Under the pieces are notes generated by a model that worked only from the letters and a program-made list of their open reading frames with translations, was not told the origin of the DNA and made no database searches. The translations under genes and the position numbers were made by a program. A stretch of 42,681 nt of DNA from Granulosicoccaceae sp. 1_MG-2023. Its GTDB lineage: Bacteria > Pseudomonadota > Gammaproteobacteria > Granulosicoccales > Granulosicoccaceae. Location of the stretch: positions 1 to 42,681 of the forward strand of contig JAUOPI010000029.1 of the NCBI GenBank assembly GCA_030546905.1. The letters run 5' to 3'. This document shows, in pieces, positions 7,988 through 16,981 of this stretch; positions within the stretch are counted from its first letter, which is position 1; the number at the start of each line of letters is the position of its first letter.

Positions 7988-8923
7988 ATGATACCCGAAC
8001 CTATTCACCTCTGCATGACACCAGAATCACTTCGGAGACAGCCCTTGAACAGCGCTTGCGCCGACGACCAGCACGCCGAAACCGCACACCGCCTGATGCG
8101 TTTTTTCAGCGAGTACGGCCCGCTCACCGTGCTCGGCGGTGCCGGCATCAGCACCGATTCCGGCATTCCTGATTACCGTGACCGCAACGGCAACTGGAAA
8201 ACCGCCCAGCCGGTTCAGGGACCGGACTTTATCCGTCACCGGCATGTGCAACAGCGCTACTGGGCACGCAGTCTGATCGGCTGGCAGCGCTTCGGCCATG
8301 CCTCGCCCAACCGCGCTCACCATGCCCTGGCCGCGTTGGAGCAAAACGGCTTTATCCATCATCTGATTACGCAGAATGTGGACGGCCTGCATCAGCGCGC
8401 CGGCAGCCGCGCGGTCACGGATCTGCACGGACGACTGGACCGCGTGATCTGCCTCGCCTGCGGGCAACGCTCGGCACGCGACGCGCTGCAGCACAAACTG
8501 GCCGCGGCCAACCCGGCATTTCTCAGCTACGACGCCGGCAGCGCACCGGACGGCGATGCGCTTATCGAAGACGCGCCTTTTGAAGAATTTACCCTGATCG
8601 CTTGTGATCGCTGCGGCGGCACCTTAAAGCCGGACGTGGTGTTCTTCGGCGAAAACGTGCCCGCCGCACGGGTCGCCCGGGCCATGCAGGCGCTCAGCGA
8701 AAGCGCGGCTCTGTTGGTGGTCGGCTCATCGCTGATGGTCTACTCGGGCCTGCGCTTTGTGCGCAAAGCGGTCGCCGAAGGCAAACCGGTGGCCGCACTG
8801 ACGCTCGGCACCACCCGCGCCGATGCCGAGCTGAGCCTCAAGCTCGACGCCCCCTGCGGGCCGGTGCTGGCTCAAACCGCCGCCGAACTGACCGGAGCAA
8901 GCCGTGCAGACCTCGCTGTTTGA
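7988..8923 (+). CDS. Sir2-family NAD-dependent protein deacylase
   Basis: Sirtuin that removes acyl groups from lysines using NAD+, giving nicotinamide and O-acyl-ADP-ribose. Visible motifs are GGAGISTDSGIPDYRD, TQNVDGLHQRAGS, catalytic His in DLHG, the zinc site CLAC and CDRC, GTLKPDVVFFGE and GSSLMVYSG. The SIPDYRD-type motif and long zinc loop fit class II (SIRT4-like). The start is uncertain: ATG at 7988 or 8015 has no Shine-Dalgarno, while an in-frame TTG at 8045 has CGGAGAC at proper spacing and may be the true start. The 3' end overlaps the AlkB-type gene by 20 nt. Confidence 0.92.
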   Translation: MIPEPIHLCMTPESLRRQPLNSACADDQHAETAHRLMRFFSEYGPLTVLGGAGISTDSGIPDYRDRNGNWKTAQPVQGPDFIRHRHVQQRYWARSLIGWQRFGHASPNRAHHALAALEQNGFIHHLITQNVDGLHQRAGSRAVTDLHGRLDRVICLACGQRSARDALQHKLAAANPAFLSYDAGSAPDGDALIEDAPFEEFTLIACDRCGGTLKPDVVFFGENVPAARVARAMQALSESAALLVVGSSLMVYSGLRFVRKAVAEGKPVAALTLGTTRADAELSLKLDAPCGPVLAQTAAELTGASRADLAV

Positions 8924-9527
8924 CGAACTGACAGAAGAACAGATTGACCTTGGCCAGGGCTGCTCACTGCGGCTGCTGCAACAGGTGCTGCCGGCGGAGC
9001 TGGCCGGGACCTGTCTGCAGCGCCTGGCTGCGCTGGAACTGGAACAGACGCGGATCCGCATTGCCGGACGTGACGTGCCGATCCCGCGTCTGAACGCCTG
9101 GCATGGAGATCCTGAAGCCGCCTATGCGTATTCGGGCGTGTACTTCAGCCCCCGGCCCTGGACAGGCGAACTGCAAGCCTGCCGCGAATATTGCGAGCAG
9201 CACAGCCGTAGCCGATTTAACAGCGTGCTGGTCAATCTCTACCGCGACGGCAACGACAGCGTCGCCTGGCACGCCGACGATGAGCCTTATCTTGGCCGTA
9301 ATCCGCTGATTGCCTCACTGTCGCTGGGCGCCGCACGCCGTTTCCGGCTGAAACACCGCAGCGACAAACAGCGCAAACCGCTGACTCTGACACTGCCGCA
9401 CAATAGCCTGTTGATTATGCAAGGCGCACTGCAACATCACTGGTTACACACCGTGCCCAAGACCCGGCAGGCTTGTGCTGCACGAATTAATCTGACATTC
9501 CGCCGCGTTATACCAGACTTGCATTAA
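8904..9527 (+). CDS. AlkB-type 2-oxoglutarate/Fe(II) dioxygenase
   Basis: Family enzymes oxidatively remove alkyl lesions such as 1-methyladenine and 3-methylcytosine from DNA or RNA. Iron ligands are H123 and D125 (AWHADDE) and H182 (HTVPKT). The 2-oxoglutarate-binding arginines are in RINLTFR, and the NLYRDGNDSVAWH segment is typical. At 207 aa it resembles the ALKBH2/3-like bacterial group more than E. coli AlkB. Translation starts at GTG 8904 with GGAG 6 nt upstream, inside the end of the sirtuin gene. The two are therefore co-transcribed and probably translationally coupled. Confidence 0.93.
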   Translation: MQTSLFDELTEEQIDLGQGCSLRLLQQVLPAELAGTCLQRLAALELEQTRIRIAGRDVPIPRLNAWHGDPEAAYAYSGVYFSPRPWTGELQACREYCEQHSRSRFNSVLVNLYRDGNDSVAWHADDEPYLGRNPLIASLSLGAARRFRLKHRSDKQRKPLTLTLPHNSLLIMQGALQHHWLHTVPKTRQACAARINLTFRRVIPDLH

Positions 9528-9620
9528 AAGACCGCCACTACAGCTTTGCAATATTCTTTTACAGTTAAAAAGAGCACGCGTAAGCTGTCGCGCAATTTGA
9601 CACATGAGGGAGCCGATTCC

Positions 9621-10340
9621 ATGCATTATCCACGCGTTCTGATCACCGGAAACAGCAGCGGCCTCGGCCTGAGCCTGACCGGCAAACTGCTGGAGCACGG
9701 CAGCGAGGTCTACGGCCTCAGCCGGCGCGGCTGTCCGCTCACGCACGAAGGCCTTCATGATATTCATTGCGATCTGGCCGACCGCCACGCCATACAGCCG
9801 GCGCTGGACAAACTGCTGGCCGATGTCAGCTCTTTGGACCTGGTCGTACTCAATGCCGGCACACTCGGCAAAATACAAGCACTGCACGAAACGCCGCTCG
9901 AAAGCCTTGACGAGATCATGCAGATCAACGTTTGGGCAAATAAAACCCTGATCGACTCGCTCATCACACGCTCTATTCATTGCCGGCAGATCGTCCTTAT
10001 CTCCTCCGGCGCAGGCGTACGCGGTAACGCCGGCTGGGGCGGCTATGCCTTATCCAAAGCCGCGCTGAATATGCTGACCCAGCTGTACGCCCACGAGTTG
10101 CCTGAAACACAAATCAACGCGCTCGCACCGGGCCTGATGGACACCGCCATGCAGGACTATCTCTGCGGCGAGGCCGACAGCGGGCAATTCCCCTCACTGC
10201 AGCGTCTGAAAGCAGCACGTGGCACCGACAATATGCCCGATGCCGACGGCGCAGCCGGGATTTTGCTGTCACGCTTTCCGGACCTGCTGCAGGAACCGAC
10301 CGGCAGTTTCCGCGATATCCGCACCTGGCCACAGCCGTAA
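9621..10340 (+). CDS. SDR family NAD(P)-dependent oxidoreductase
   Basis: Short-chain dehydrogenase with a Rossmann fold: GNSSGLG nucleotide motif at the N terminus, LNAG in the middle, the Ser in LISSGAG, and catalytic YxxxK in YALSK. The 239-aa length is usual. ATG 9621 is preferred because GAGGGAG lies about 9 nt upstream; the frame extends upstream to 9546, but those residues do not match the family. It lies 93 bp after the AlkB-type gene and could belong to the same operon. The substrate is unknown. Confidence 0.9.
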   Translation: MHYPRVLITGNSSGLGLSLTGKLLEHGSEVYGLSRRGCPLTHEGLHDIHCDLADRHAIQPALDKLLADVSSLDLVVLNAGTLGKIQALHETPLESLDEIMQINVWANKTLIDSLITRSIHCRQIVLISSGAGVRGNAGWGGYALSKAALNMLTQLYAHELPETQINALAPGLMDTAMQDYLCGEADSGQFPSLQRLKAARGTDNMPDADGAAGILLSRFPDLLQEPTGSFRDIRTWPQP

Positions 10341-10371
10341 ATCCCCTTCCGCCACTGTAAGCGAACTCTGC

Positions 10372-10412
10372 GCGGCGGTCCGATACCGGTGCACCGTCAC
10401 CGGTGCCGCCGC
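10372..10412. repeat. Two-tier inverted repeat after the SDR gene
   Basis: Outer arms GCGGCGG/CCGCCGC (10372-10378, 10406-10412) enclose inner arms ACCGGTG/CACCGGT (10385-10391, 10398-10404) around a 6-nt loop. No T-tract follows, so this is not a classic intrinsic terminator; it may be a factor-dependent terminator or mRNA 3'-end structure. Confidence 0.55.
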
Positions 10413-11161
10413 AATTGCCCTTCTGCAAGCCGGTTTTCACCGCTGAAAATTGCCCTCATATGGCGCAAATCGCCGTTTTCACGCCCTCCGTCAGTGCAGA
10501 CAGCCACCATTGTCACTTGAGCTCATCCCCGTTTTGCGGCATGAATGAAGGTAAGCGTTTTTATTCGTGACTGTCATTGCACTCAAAAAAGGCAGTTACA
10601 AGGCACCGCTTACGGCCGCGTCCGGCGCTGTCAGGGCTAAATCAAACAGCCCCGTAACAGAGCTGCATTCAGCCCCCGGACAACCGCACGGCAGTGCACC
10701 GGGAACGGCGACAGAACACGTGATTGCGCCGCACAGAGCGGGCCTGACAGAGGTCGCCAGCAAGCGCTGCGCAGATGCTTGCGCTGCACCTTTGTTTGCA
10801 GTTGCCCCTAAAAAAACCGGATAAAACGCTATACAAAGTAAGTAGGGCGATTTAATTTCAGTTACAGACTTACTGCTCTGCAGCAAAACATACGGAGCGT
10901 CGCCGTCAGGATTGGCAGCAGATGACACGATTTATGCATTGAGAGTTTCAGGGTGACAGCAACGCGCTGAGTGACCAGGACCTGCACCACGTTTACCGGA
11001 GCCCGGCTTTTATACAAGCCGGAGCGAACCAAACAACGGTGGCGCGGGTCACAACATCAGAGCGTCGGGGATTTATTTTGAATCCGTCAGGCAGACAAGG
11101 AACGGGCTGCCGGCTGTCAAAACGCCTCACGGTATCGACTATTGCAAAGGTAGGTGAAAGC
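10413..11161. other. Non-coding region upstream of prkA
   Basis: Together with the hairpin before it, this forms an 820-bp gap. Short open frames exist on both strands but lack ribosome-binding sites and protein-like composition. A stem-loop (arms CCGGCTT/AAGCCGG, 6-nt loop) sits at 11003-11022, about 140 nt before prkA. The length suggests a long regulated leader or a distant promoter for the prkA operon. No confident promoter could be assigned. Confidence 0.5.
11003..11022 (+). repeat. Stem-loop in the prkA leader
   Basis: CCGGCTT (11003-11009) and AAGCCGG (11016-11022) form a 7-bp stem with a 6-nt loop about 140 nt upstream of the prkA ATG. No T-tract follows. It may be an operator dyad or a leader RNA hairpin. 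Confidence 0.5.
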
Positions 11162-13084
11162 ATGAGCATTTTTGACCAGTACCAGACCCGATACACCGCA
11201 ACACAGGAGGAAGAACTGAGTCTCCAGGAGTATCTGTCCTTATGTAAGGAAGATCCTTCAGCCTACGCGAATGCCGCGGAACGGATGCTCAAGGCCATCG
11301 GCGAGCCTGAGCTCGTCGATACATCGCGTGACCCGCGTTTGAGCCGGATATTCTCGAATAAACTGATCCGGCGCTACCCCACCTTCCACGAATTCTACGG
11401 CATGGAAGAATCGATCGAACAGATCGTCTCCTACTTCCGCCACGCCGCTCAGGGACTCGAAGAAAAGAAACAGATTCTGTATTTACTCGGCCCGGTCGGC
11501 GGCGGTAAATCCTCTCTTGCCGAACGGCTCAAGCAACTCATGGAACACGAGCCGTTTTATGCCATCAAGGGCTCGCCGGTATTTGAATCGCCGCTGGGCC
11601 TGTTTGATCCGGAAGAAGACGGCACCATCCTCGAAGAGGAATACGGCATACCCCATCGCTACGTGAAAACCATCATGTCGCCCTGGGCCATGAAGCGTTT
11701 ACACGAATACGGCGGCGATATCACCAAGTTCAAAGTCGTCAAGATGTACCCGTCGATTCTCAACCAGATCGCGGTGGCCAAAACCGAGCCCGGTGACGAA
11801 AACAACCAGGATATTTCCAGCCTGGTCGGCAAGGTCGATATCCGTCAGCTTGAAGAATTCCCGCAACACGATCCGGATGCCTACAGCTTCTCCGGCGCAC
11901 TCTGTCACGCCAACCAGGGCCTGATGGAATTTGTCGAGATGTTCAAAGCGCCGATCAAAGTGCTGCACCCTTTGCTGACGGCCACGCAGGAAGGTAACTA
12001 CAACAGCACCGAAGGCATGGCCGCGATTCCCTTTGACGGCATTATCCTCGCCCACTCGAACGAATCGGAATGGCAGACCTTCCGCAACAACAAAACCAAC
12101 GAAGCCTTTATCGACCGCGTTTACACGGTCAAGGTGCCCTACTGCCTGCACGTCTCGGACGAAGTCAGCATCTACCAGAAACTGCTCGACAGCAGTTCCC
12201 TGTCGGAGGCACCGCGCGCACCGGATACGCTGAAAATGCTGGCACAGTTTGCGGTCCTGTCGCGCCTGAAGCCGCCCGAAAATTCCAGCATCTACTCCAA
12301 GATGCGTATCTACGACGGTGAGAATCTCAAAGACACCGATCCGAAAGCCAAGTCCATGCAGGAATACCGCGATGCGGCCGGCGTCGACGAAGGTATGGAA
12401 GGTCTGTCCACGCGTTTCGCATTTAAGATTCTCTCCAAGGTCTTTAACTTCGACCCCGAAGAAGTCGCAGCCAATCCGGTACACCTGATGTACGTACTGG
12501 AACAGCAGATCGAACAGCAGCAGTTCCCGCCGGAAACCCAGGAACGCCTGCTCGGTTACCTGAAGGAATATATTGTTCCGCGCTATATCGACTTTCTCGG
12601 CAAGGAAATCCAGACCGCCTATCTGGAGTCCTACTCCGAATACGGTCAGAACATTTTCGACCGTTACGTGACCTATGCGGACTTCTGGATTCAGGATCAG
12701 GAATACCGCGATCCGGAGACCGGCGACATTCTCAACCGCCAGACCATTAACGAAGAGCTGGAGAAAATCGAGAAACCGGCCGGCATCAGCAATCCCAAGG
12801 ACTTCCGCCACGAAGTGGTGAACTTTGTCCTCCGCGCCCGTGCCAATAATGCAGGCCGCAACCCGGCCTGGAACAGCTACGAAAAAATGCGCACGGTGAT
12901 CGAGAACAAAATGTTCGCCAATACCGAAGATCTGCTGCCGGTCATTTCGTTTAACCCGAAAGCCTCCAGCGAAGATAAGCGTAAGCACAGCGAATTCGTC
13001 AAGCGCATGATCGAACGTGGCTACACCGAGAAACAGGTCCGCCTGCTCTCCGAGTGGTACATCCGCGTACGCAAATCGCAGTAA
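11162..13084 (+). CDS. prkA: PrkA family serine protein kinase
   Basis: Homologue of E. coli YeaG and Bacillus PrkA: an AAA+ domain followed by a kinase-like C-terminal domain, linked to nutrient-starvation and stationary-phase responses. The 640-aa length matches YeaG. Walker A GPVGGGKSS begins at residue 110, with FDGIILAHSNESEW further on. The start is ATG 11162 (MSIFDQYQ) with AGGTGA upstream; the frame is open to 11039 but that extension has no similarity. It is the first gene of a three-gene operon with yeaH and spoVR, a well-known conserved set. Confidence 0.96.
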   Translation: MSIFDQYQTRYTATQEEELSLQEYLSLCKEDPSAYANAAERMLKAIGEPELVDTSRDPRLSRIFSNKLIRRYPTFHEFYGMEESIEQIVSYFRHAAQGLEEKKQILYLLGPVGGGKSSLAERLKQLMEHEPFYAIKGSPVFESPLGLFDPEEDGTILEEEYGIPHRYVKTIMSPWAMKRLHEYGGDITKFKVVKMYPSILNQIAVAKTEPGDENNQDISSLVGKVDIRQLEEFPQHDPDAYSFSGALCHANQGLMEFVEMFKAPIKVLHPLLTATQEGNYNSTEGMAAIPFDGIILAHSNESEWQTFRNNKTNEAFIDRVYTVKVPYCLHVSDEVSIYQKLLDSSSLSEAPRAPDTLKMLAQFAVLSRLKPPENSSIYSKMRIYDGENLKDTDPKAKSMQEYRDAAGVDEGMEGLSTRFAFKILSKVFNFDPEEVAANPVHLMYVLEQQIEQQQFPPETQERLLGYLKEYIVPRYIDFLGKEIQTAYLESYSEYGQNIFDRYVTYADFWIQDQEYRDPETGDILNRQTINEELEKIEKPAGISNPKDFRHEVVNFVLRARANNAGRNPAWNSYEKMRTVIENKMFANTEDLLPVISFNPKASSEDKRKHSEFVKRMIERGYTEKQVRLLSEWYIRVRKSQ

Positions 13085-13113
13085 CGCGAGCCATGAAACC
13101 CGTACCGATGAGT

Positions 13114-13135
13114 GCCGGCAGCATGGGCTGCCGGC
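13114..13135 (+). repeat. Intercistronic hairpin between prkA and yeaH
   Basis: A perfect 9-bp stem, GCCGGCAGC (13114-13122) with GCTGCCGGC (13127-13135) around ATGG, fills the 66-bp gap and ends 1 nt before the GGAG ribosome-binding site of yeaH. With no T-run it is more likely an mRNA-processing or stability element that sets the kinase:partner ratio than a terminator. Confidence 0.65.
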
Positions 13136-13150
13136 CGGAGACAGCCAGTT

Positions 13151-14434
13151 ATGAGCTATATCATCGACCGTCGCCTGAACTCGAAGAAAAAAAGCACGGT
13201 CAACCGCCAGCGCTTCTTGCGACGCTATCGCAAGCACATCAAGCGGGCGGTTGATCAGGCGGTAAACAGCCGCAGCATTACCGACCTTGAGCGCGGCGAG
13301 CAAATTACCATTCCGGGCAAGGACCTTTCCGAGCCCTTTTTCCAGCACGGTCAGGGCGGCGTATCCAAACGCGTTTTCCCCGGCAACAAAGAGTTTGTCA
13401 CCGGCGACGAATTCAAACGTCCCGAAGGTGGCGGCGGTGGCGGCTCCGGTGACGGCCAGGCCAGCGATTCCGGCGAAGGCGAAGACGCCTTCACTTTCCA
13501 GATCAATCAGGAAGAGTTTCTCGAATATATCTTCTCGGATCTGGAACTGCCGAACCTGGTCAAAAAGCAGCTCAAAGACAGCAGCGAGTTTTCCCTGCGC
13601 CGCGGCGGTTTCACCAAGGCCGGCTCACCGGAAAAACTCAATATCGTGCGCTCGCTGCGCTCGGCCCACGCCCGGCGCATTGCCTTATCGGGCAAGGAGC
13701 GGCGCCGTGTACGCGAACTGCGCCGTGAACTGGAACCGCTCGAAGCGCTGGAAAAACCCGACGAAATTCAGCTCGCACGGATGGAAGAGATCCGCGCGGA
13801 GATCAAAAAACTGCAAGTGCGGATCCACCGGATGCCGTTTATCGACGACTTCGATCTGAAGTTCAACAACTACGTCAAGGTCCCCAACCCCAGCAGCAAA
13901 GCGGTCATGTTTTGTGTCATGGACGTCTCGGGCTCCATGACCCAGGACATCAAGAACATCGCCAAACGCTTCTTCCTGCTGTTGTATCTGTTTCTGACCC
14001 GCAGCTACAAAGAGATTGAAGTGGTCTTTGTACGTCACCACACACAGGCCAAAGAAGTCGACGAGCAGGAGTTTTTCTACTCCCGTGAAACCGGCGGCAC
14101 CATCGTCTCCAGCGCGCTGAAACTCACCTCCGAGATTATCGAACAACGCTACAACCCCGCCGACTGGAATATTTACGTCGCCCAGGCCTCGGACGGTGAC
14201 AACTGGGAAGGCGACTCACCGGTGGCCCGCGAGCTGATCGAACAGAGCATCCTGCCGTACGTGCAGTACTTTGCCTATGTGGAGATCACCCGCGGCCCGA
14301 TACAGAATCTGTGGATGGAATACGCCAAGATAGAACGCGAAAACGAAGGGGATTTTGCCATGGAGCAGATCACCGATGTGGCGGATATCTACCCCGTATT
14401 CCGGCGCCTGTTTGAGAAGAGGAACGAAGCATGA
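13151..14434 (+). CDS. yeaH: YeaH/DUF444 family von Willebrand A-like protein
   Basis: A 427-aa protein, the same length as E. coli YeaH. It has a basic N terminus ([13 protein letters not shown]), a glycine-rich linker near residue 95 and a C-terminal vWA-like domain with the MIDAS motif DVSGSM (D258). It acts with the PrkA/YeaG kinase in starvation and stress survival; its biochemical role is not settled. The start is ATG 13151 with GGAG 10 nt upstream. Its stop overlaps the spoVR start (ATGA). Confidence 0.95.
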   Translation: MSYIIDRRLNSKKKSTVNRQRFLRRYRKHIKRAVDQAVNSRSITDLERGEQITIPGKDLSEPFFQHGQGGVSKRVFPGNKEFVTGDEFKRPEGGGGGGSGDGQASDSGEGEDAFTFQINQEEFLEYIFSDLELPNLVKKQLKDSSEFSLRRGGFTKAGSPEKLNIVRSLRSAHARRIALSGKERRRVRELRRELEPLEALEKPDEIQLARMEEIRAEIKKLQVRIHRMPFIDDFDLKFNNYVKVPNPSSKAVMFCVMDVSGSMTQDIKNIAKRFFLLLYLFLTRSYKEIEVVFVRHHTQAKEVDEQEFFYSRETGGTIVSSALKLTSEIIEQRYNPADWNIYVAQASDGDNWEGDSPVARELIEQSILPYVQYFAYVEITRGPIQNLWMEYAKIERENEGDFAMEQITDVADIYPVFRRLFEKRNEA

Positions 14435-15927
14435 ACGCTGTCGTCAAACCGATCTCGACCGACTCCGAATGGACGTTCGACAAAATCCGTGAATACGACG
14501 CACAAATAGCCCGCGTCGCCAAAGAGTTCCGCCTCGACACCTATCCGAACCAGATCGAGGTCATCACCTCCGAGCAGATGATGGATGCCTACGCCTCTGT
14601 CGGCATGCCTCTGAATTACAACCACTGGTCCTTCGGCAAGCAATTCGTACAAACGCAACAGCAATATCAGCGCGGACAGATGGGCCTGGCCTACGAGATC
14701 GTGATCAATTCCGATCCCTGCATCGCCTATCTGATGGAAGAAAACACCATGATGATGCAGGCGCTGGTGATCGCTCACGCCTGTTACGGTCATAACTCCT
14801 TTTTCAAAGGCAATTACCTGTTCCGCACCTGGACCGATGCCTCGGCGATTGTCGATTATCTGCTGTTTGCCAAGAACTACATCACCCGCTGTGAAGAACG
14901 CTACGGCATTGATGCCGTGGAAGAAACACTCGACTCCTGTCACGCGCTGATGAACTACGGCGTTAACCGCTACAAGCGGCCCTCACCGGTCACTCCGGAA
15001 GAAGAGCGCCGCCGTCAGGAAGAGCGCGAGGAATACACCCAGCGGCATCTTAACCAGCTCTGGAACACGATCCCCAAGCGCGAAGAGAAGACCATTGAGG
15101 TCGAGGAGCATTTCCCCGCAGAACCGCAGGAGAACATCCTCTACTTCATCGAAAAAAATGCCCCGTTGCTGGAACACTGGCAGCGCGAACTGATCCGTAT
15201 TGTGCGCAAGCTGTCACAGTACTTTTACCCGCAAAAGCAAACCCAGGTCATGAACGAAGGCTGGGCGACCTTCTGGCACTACAACATCCTCAACAAGCTG
15301 CATGACGAAGGCTATGTCACCGACGGCTTTATGATGGAGTTCCTGCACAGCCATACCAGCGTGATTTACCAGCCGCCGTTCGACTCGCCCTACTTCAGCG
15401 GTATCAACCCCTACACGCTGGGCTTTAATATGTTCTCGGATCTGCGACGCATCTGCGAAAACCCGACCCCTGAGGACCGCGAATGGTTTCCGCAACTGGT
15501 CGACAAGCCCTGGCTGGATGTGGTGCACGAGGCCATGCACAACTACAAAGACGAGAGTTTCATACTGCAATTCCTGTCACCCAAGCTTATCCGAGACCTG
15601 AAGCTCTTTACCATTCTCGACGATGCCGAAGAGCCGACGCTGAAAGTCTCGGCAATTCACAATGATGAAGGCTACCATCAGGTCCGTCAGGATCTCTCGG
15701 CCAGCTACAACCTCGGCAACCGCGAGCCCAATATTCAGATCTACAATGCCGATGTGCGCGGCAACCGCTCGCTGACACTGCGCCACTATATGCACAACGA
15801 CCAACCGCTCGGCGACTACACCAATGAAGTCCTGCGCCATCTGCGCCGGTTGTGGGGCTTTGAAGTCAGACTCGAATCGGTCCGTCCCGACGACACCGTG
15901 GTGTCTGTCGCCTCTTCGGATATCTGA
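14431..15927 (+). CDS. spoVR: SpoVR family protein (YcgB-like)
   Basis: A 498-aa SpoVR/YcgB family member. It contains the conserved segments [38 protein letters not shown] and [15 protein letters not shown]. In Bacillus SpoVR affects cortex formation; in proteobacteria the family travels with PrkA and YeaH and responds to starvation, with no proven activity. The 4-nt overlap with yeaH shows translational coupling. A strong terminator follows 14 nt after the stop. Confidence 0.95.
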   Translation: MNAVVKPISTDSEWTFDKIREYDAQIARVAKEFRLDTYPNQIEVITSEQMMDAYASVGMPLNYNHWSFGKQFVQTQQQYQRGQMGLAYEIVINSDPCIAYLMEENTMMMQALVIAHACYGHNSFFKGNYLFRTWTDASAIVDYLLFAKNYITRCEERYGIDAVEETLDSCHALMNYGVNRYKRPSPVTPEEERRRQEEREEYTQRHLNQLWNTIPKREEKTIEVEEHFPAEPQENILYFIEKNAPLLEHWQRELIRIVRKLSQYFYPQKQTQVMNEGWATFWHYNILNKLHDEGYVTDGFMMEFLHSHTSVIYQPPFDSPYFSGINPYTLGFNMFSDLRRICENPTPEDREWFPQLVDKPWLDVVHEAMHNYKDESFILQFLSPKLIRDLKLFTILDDAEEPTLKVSAIHNDEGYHQVRQDLSASYNLGNREPNIQIYNADVRGNRSLTLRHYMHNDQPLGDYTNEVLRHLRRLWGFEVRLESVRPDDTVVSVASSDI

Positions 15928-15941
15928 ACAGGCACAAAAAA

Positions 15942-15971
15942 AGGCCCGGCATAATGCCGGGCCTGTCTTTT
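15942..15971 (+). terminator. Intrinsic terminator after spoVR, probably bidirectional
   Basis: A 10-bp stem (AGGCCCGGCA/TGCCGGGCCT) with loop TAA is followed by a T-rich tract on the plus strand. An A-tract of seven on the 5' side gives a U-tract on the minus strand, so it could also end the spy-like transcript, whose stop is at 16012. Confidence 0.9.
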
Positions 15972-16011
15972 TGCCGGAACCTCCGGGCAGCCAGGCGAAA
16001 AAACCTGCCGA

Positions 16012-16854
16012 TCAGTCCTGCGGCGCTTCGGCCTCTTCAGCAGCCGGACGCGGCGGCTGTTTCATTTTCGCCGGTTTTTCACCCGGAGCCGCTTTGCGCG
16101 CGCCTTTTTCAGTCTCGCCGCGACGCTCATGCTGTTTGTCGCCCTGAGCACGACGCTCATGCTGTTTTTCGCCCTGCCCGCGACGCTGATTCATCTGCGC
16201 CAGCGCCTCACGCTGTTCATCATTGAGCAGGTCATACATGGCTTTGCTTTGCTTGAGGCGAATCAAGGCAATCTCTTTTTGCAGAGCGGACTTCTCGTCC
16301 AGCAGCGCTTCCGATTGCGTCAGAAAGCCTTCATCAGCCGGCGTCAGTTGTGACATGGCTTCGCGGTTTGCTTTGAGCTTTTCGCGCAAGGCCGAAACCT
16401 GTTCGCGATTTTGTTCGCGCAGCTCAGTCAGACTTTGCTGTTGCTCCTCAGACAGATCCAGGCGCTTGGCCATACGTTCCATCCGGCGTTCCGGCATCTC
16501 CGCACGGTCCTCACCGCGTCCTTCGCGGCGCTGCATATCACGCGGTCCGTCACGGCGATCCATATCGCGGTGACCGTCACGGCGATCCATGTCACGGTGA
16601 CCTTCACGGCGGTCCATATCGCGGTGACCGTCACGGCGGTCCATGTCACGACGACCTTCGCCGCGCTCCGCGCCGTTGTAGTAATGATAGTGGTAGTGGT
16701 ATTCGATACGCTCAGGGCCATGGTCGCGATCGCGATCGCGCATTTCCATACGCCCTTCACCACACTGCTCACCGTCAAGTCCTGCATAGACTACCGGAAT
16801 CGATGTACCGGCAACTGTGGCTGCAATAAGCCCTGCAATGACAGTTTTTTTCAT
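16012..16854 (-). CDS. Spy/CpxP-like periplasmic protein with 9-residue repeats
   Basis: A 280-aa secreted protein with a signal peptide (cut near VVYAG). It has a His/Tyr-rich patch EYHYHYHYYN (51-60), five tandem 9-residue repeats of the type RDMDRRDGH (69-113), then a helical Spy/CpxP/LTXXQ-like region (about 125-222) with LSEEQQQSLTELREQ and LLNDEQREALAQM. A second 10-residue repeat (RRGQGEKQHE, RRAQGDKQHE) leads to a Lys/Pro-rich tail. Spy and CpxP are Cpx-regulated chaperone or sensor-damping proteins. Here the gene lies directly after cpxA with a Cpx-box-like site upstream and GGGAGAG before the ATG. It is longer and far more charged than Spy (about 160 aa). Metal binding by the HY patch is conjecture. 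Confidence 0.8.
   Translation of the reverse strand: MKKTVIAGLIAATVAGTSIPVVYAGLDGEQCGEGRMEMRDRDRDHGPERIEYHYHYHYYNGAERGEGRRDMDRRDGHRDMDRREGHRDMDRRDGHRDMDRRDGPRDMQRREGRGEDRAEMPERRMERMAKRLDLSEEQQQSLTELREQNREQVSALREKLKANREAMSQLTPADEGFLTQSEALLDEKSALQKEIALIRLKQSKAMYDLLNDEQREALAQMNQRRGQGEKQHERRAQGDKQHERRGETEKGARKAAPGEKPAKMKQPPRPAAEEAEAPQD
16516..16650 (-). repeat. Tandem 27-bp coding repeats in the spy-like gene
   Basis: Five in-frame copies of a 27-bp unit encode RDMDRRDGH, RDMDRREGH, RDMDRRDGH, RDMDRRDGP and RDMQRREGR. The DNA copies are similar enough that slippage or recombination could change copy number. Confidence 0.9.
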
Positions 16855-16958
16855 GATGTTCTCTCCCTCGATTGGTACTGTTTTATACTTGAAAGCTCGG
16901 GTCGTTTGCCCTTGATTATCAGTATATGGGCAGGCCGGTCAGTTTCTTCACCGACTCC

Positions 16959-16974
16959 GTAAGCCCTTTGTAAA
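16959..16974. promoter_or_regulatory. Candidate CpxR box before the spy-like gene
   Basis: GTAAG, 6 nt, GTAAA on the plus strand, against the known CpxR consensus GTAAA-N5-GTAAA. It lies about 105-120 bp upstream of the spy-like ATG, at the end of cpxA. One mismatch and one extra spacer base make it suggestive, not proven. Confidence 0.5.
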
Positions 16975-16981
16975 CAGCTGA

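Noticed and set aside
10590-10605. Sigma-54-like GG-N10-GC before prkA (AGGCAG-N5-AGGCA)
   Set aside because: Only the GG and GC dinucleotides and a few more bases fit, and it lies over 550 bp from the gene. Too weak, although NtrC/RpoN control of yeaG in E. coli made me look.
10567-10824. 85-codon plus-strand frame in the prkA upstream gap
   Set aside because: GTG start without a ribosome-binding site, Ala/Pro-rich composition typical of chance frames in GC-rich DNA, and an equally long frame on the other strand.
11699-13348. 549-codon open frame on the minus strand
   Set aside because: Antisense to prkA; no ribosome-binding site and no recognisable domain, while prkA matches YeaG in full.
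16516-16650. Regularly spaced repeats resembling a CRISPR array
   Set aside because: The 27-bp units are contiguous, lack spacers and stay in frame inside the spy-like gene, so they are coding repeats. No cas genes are present.
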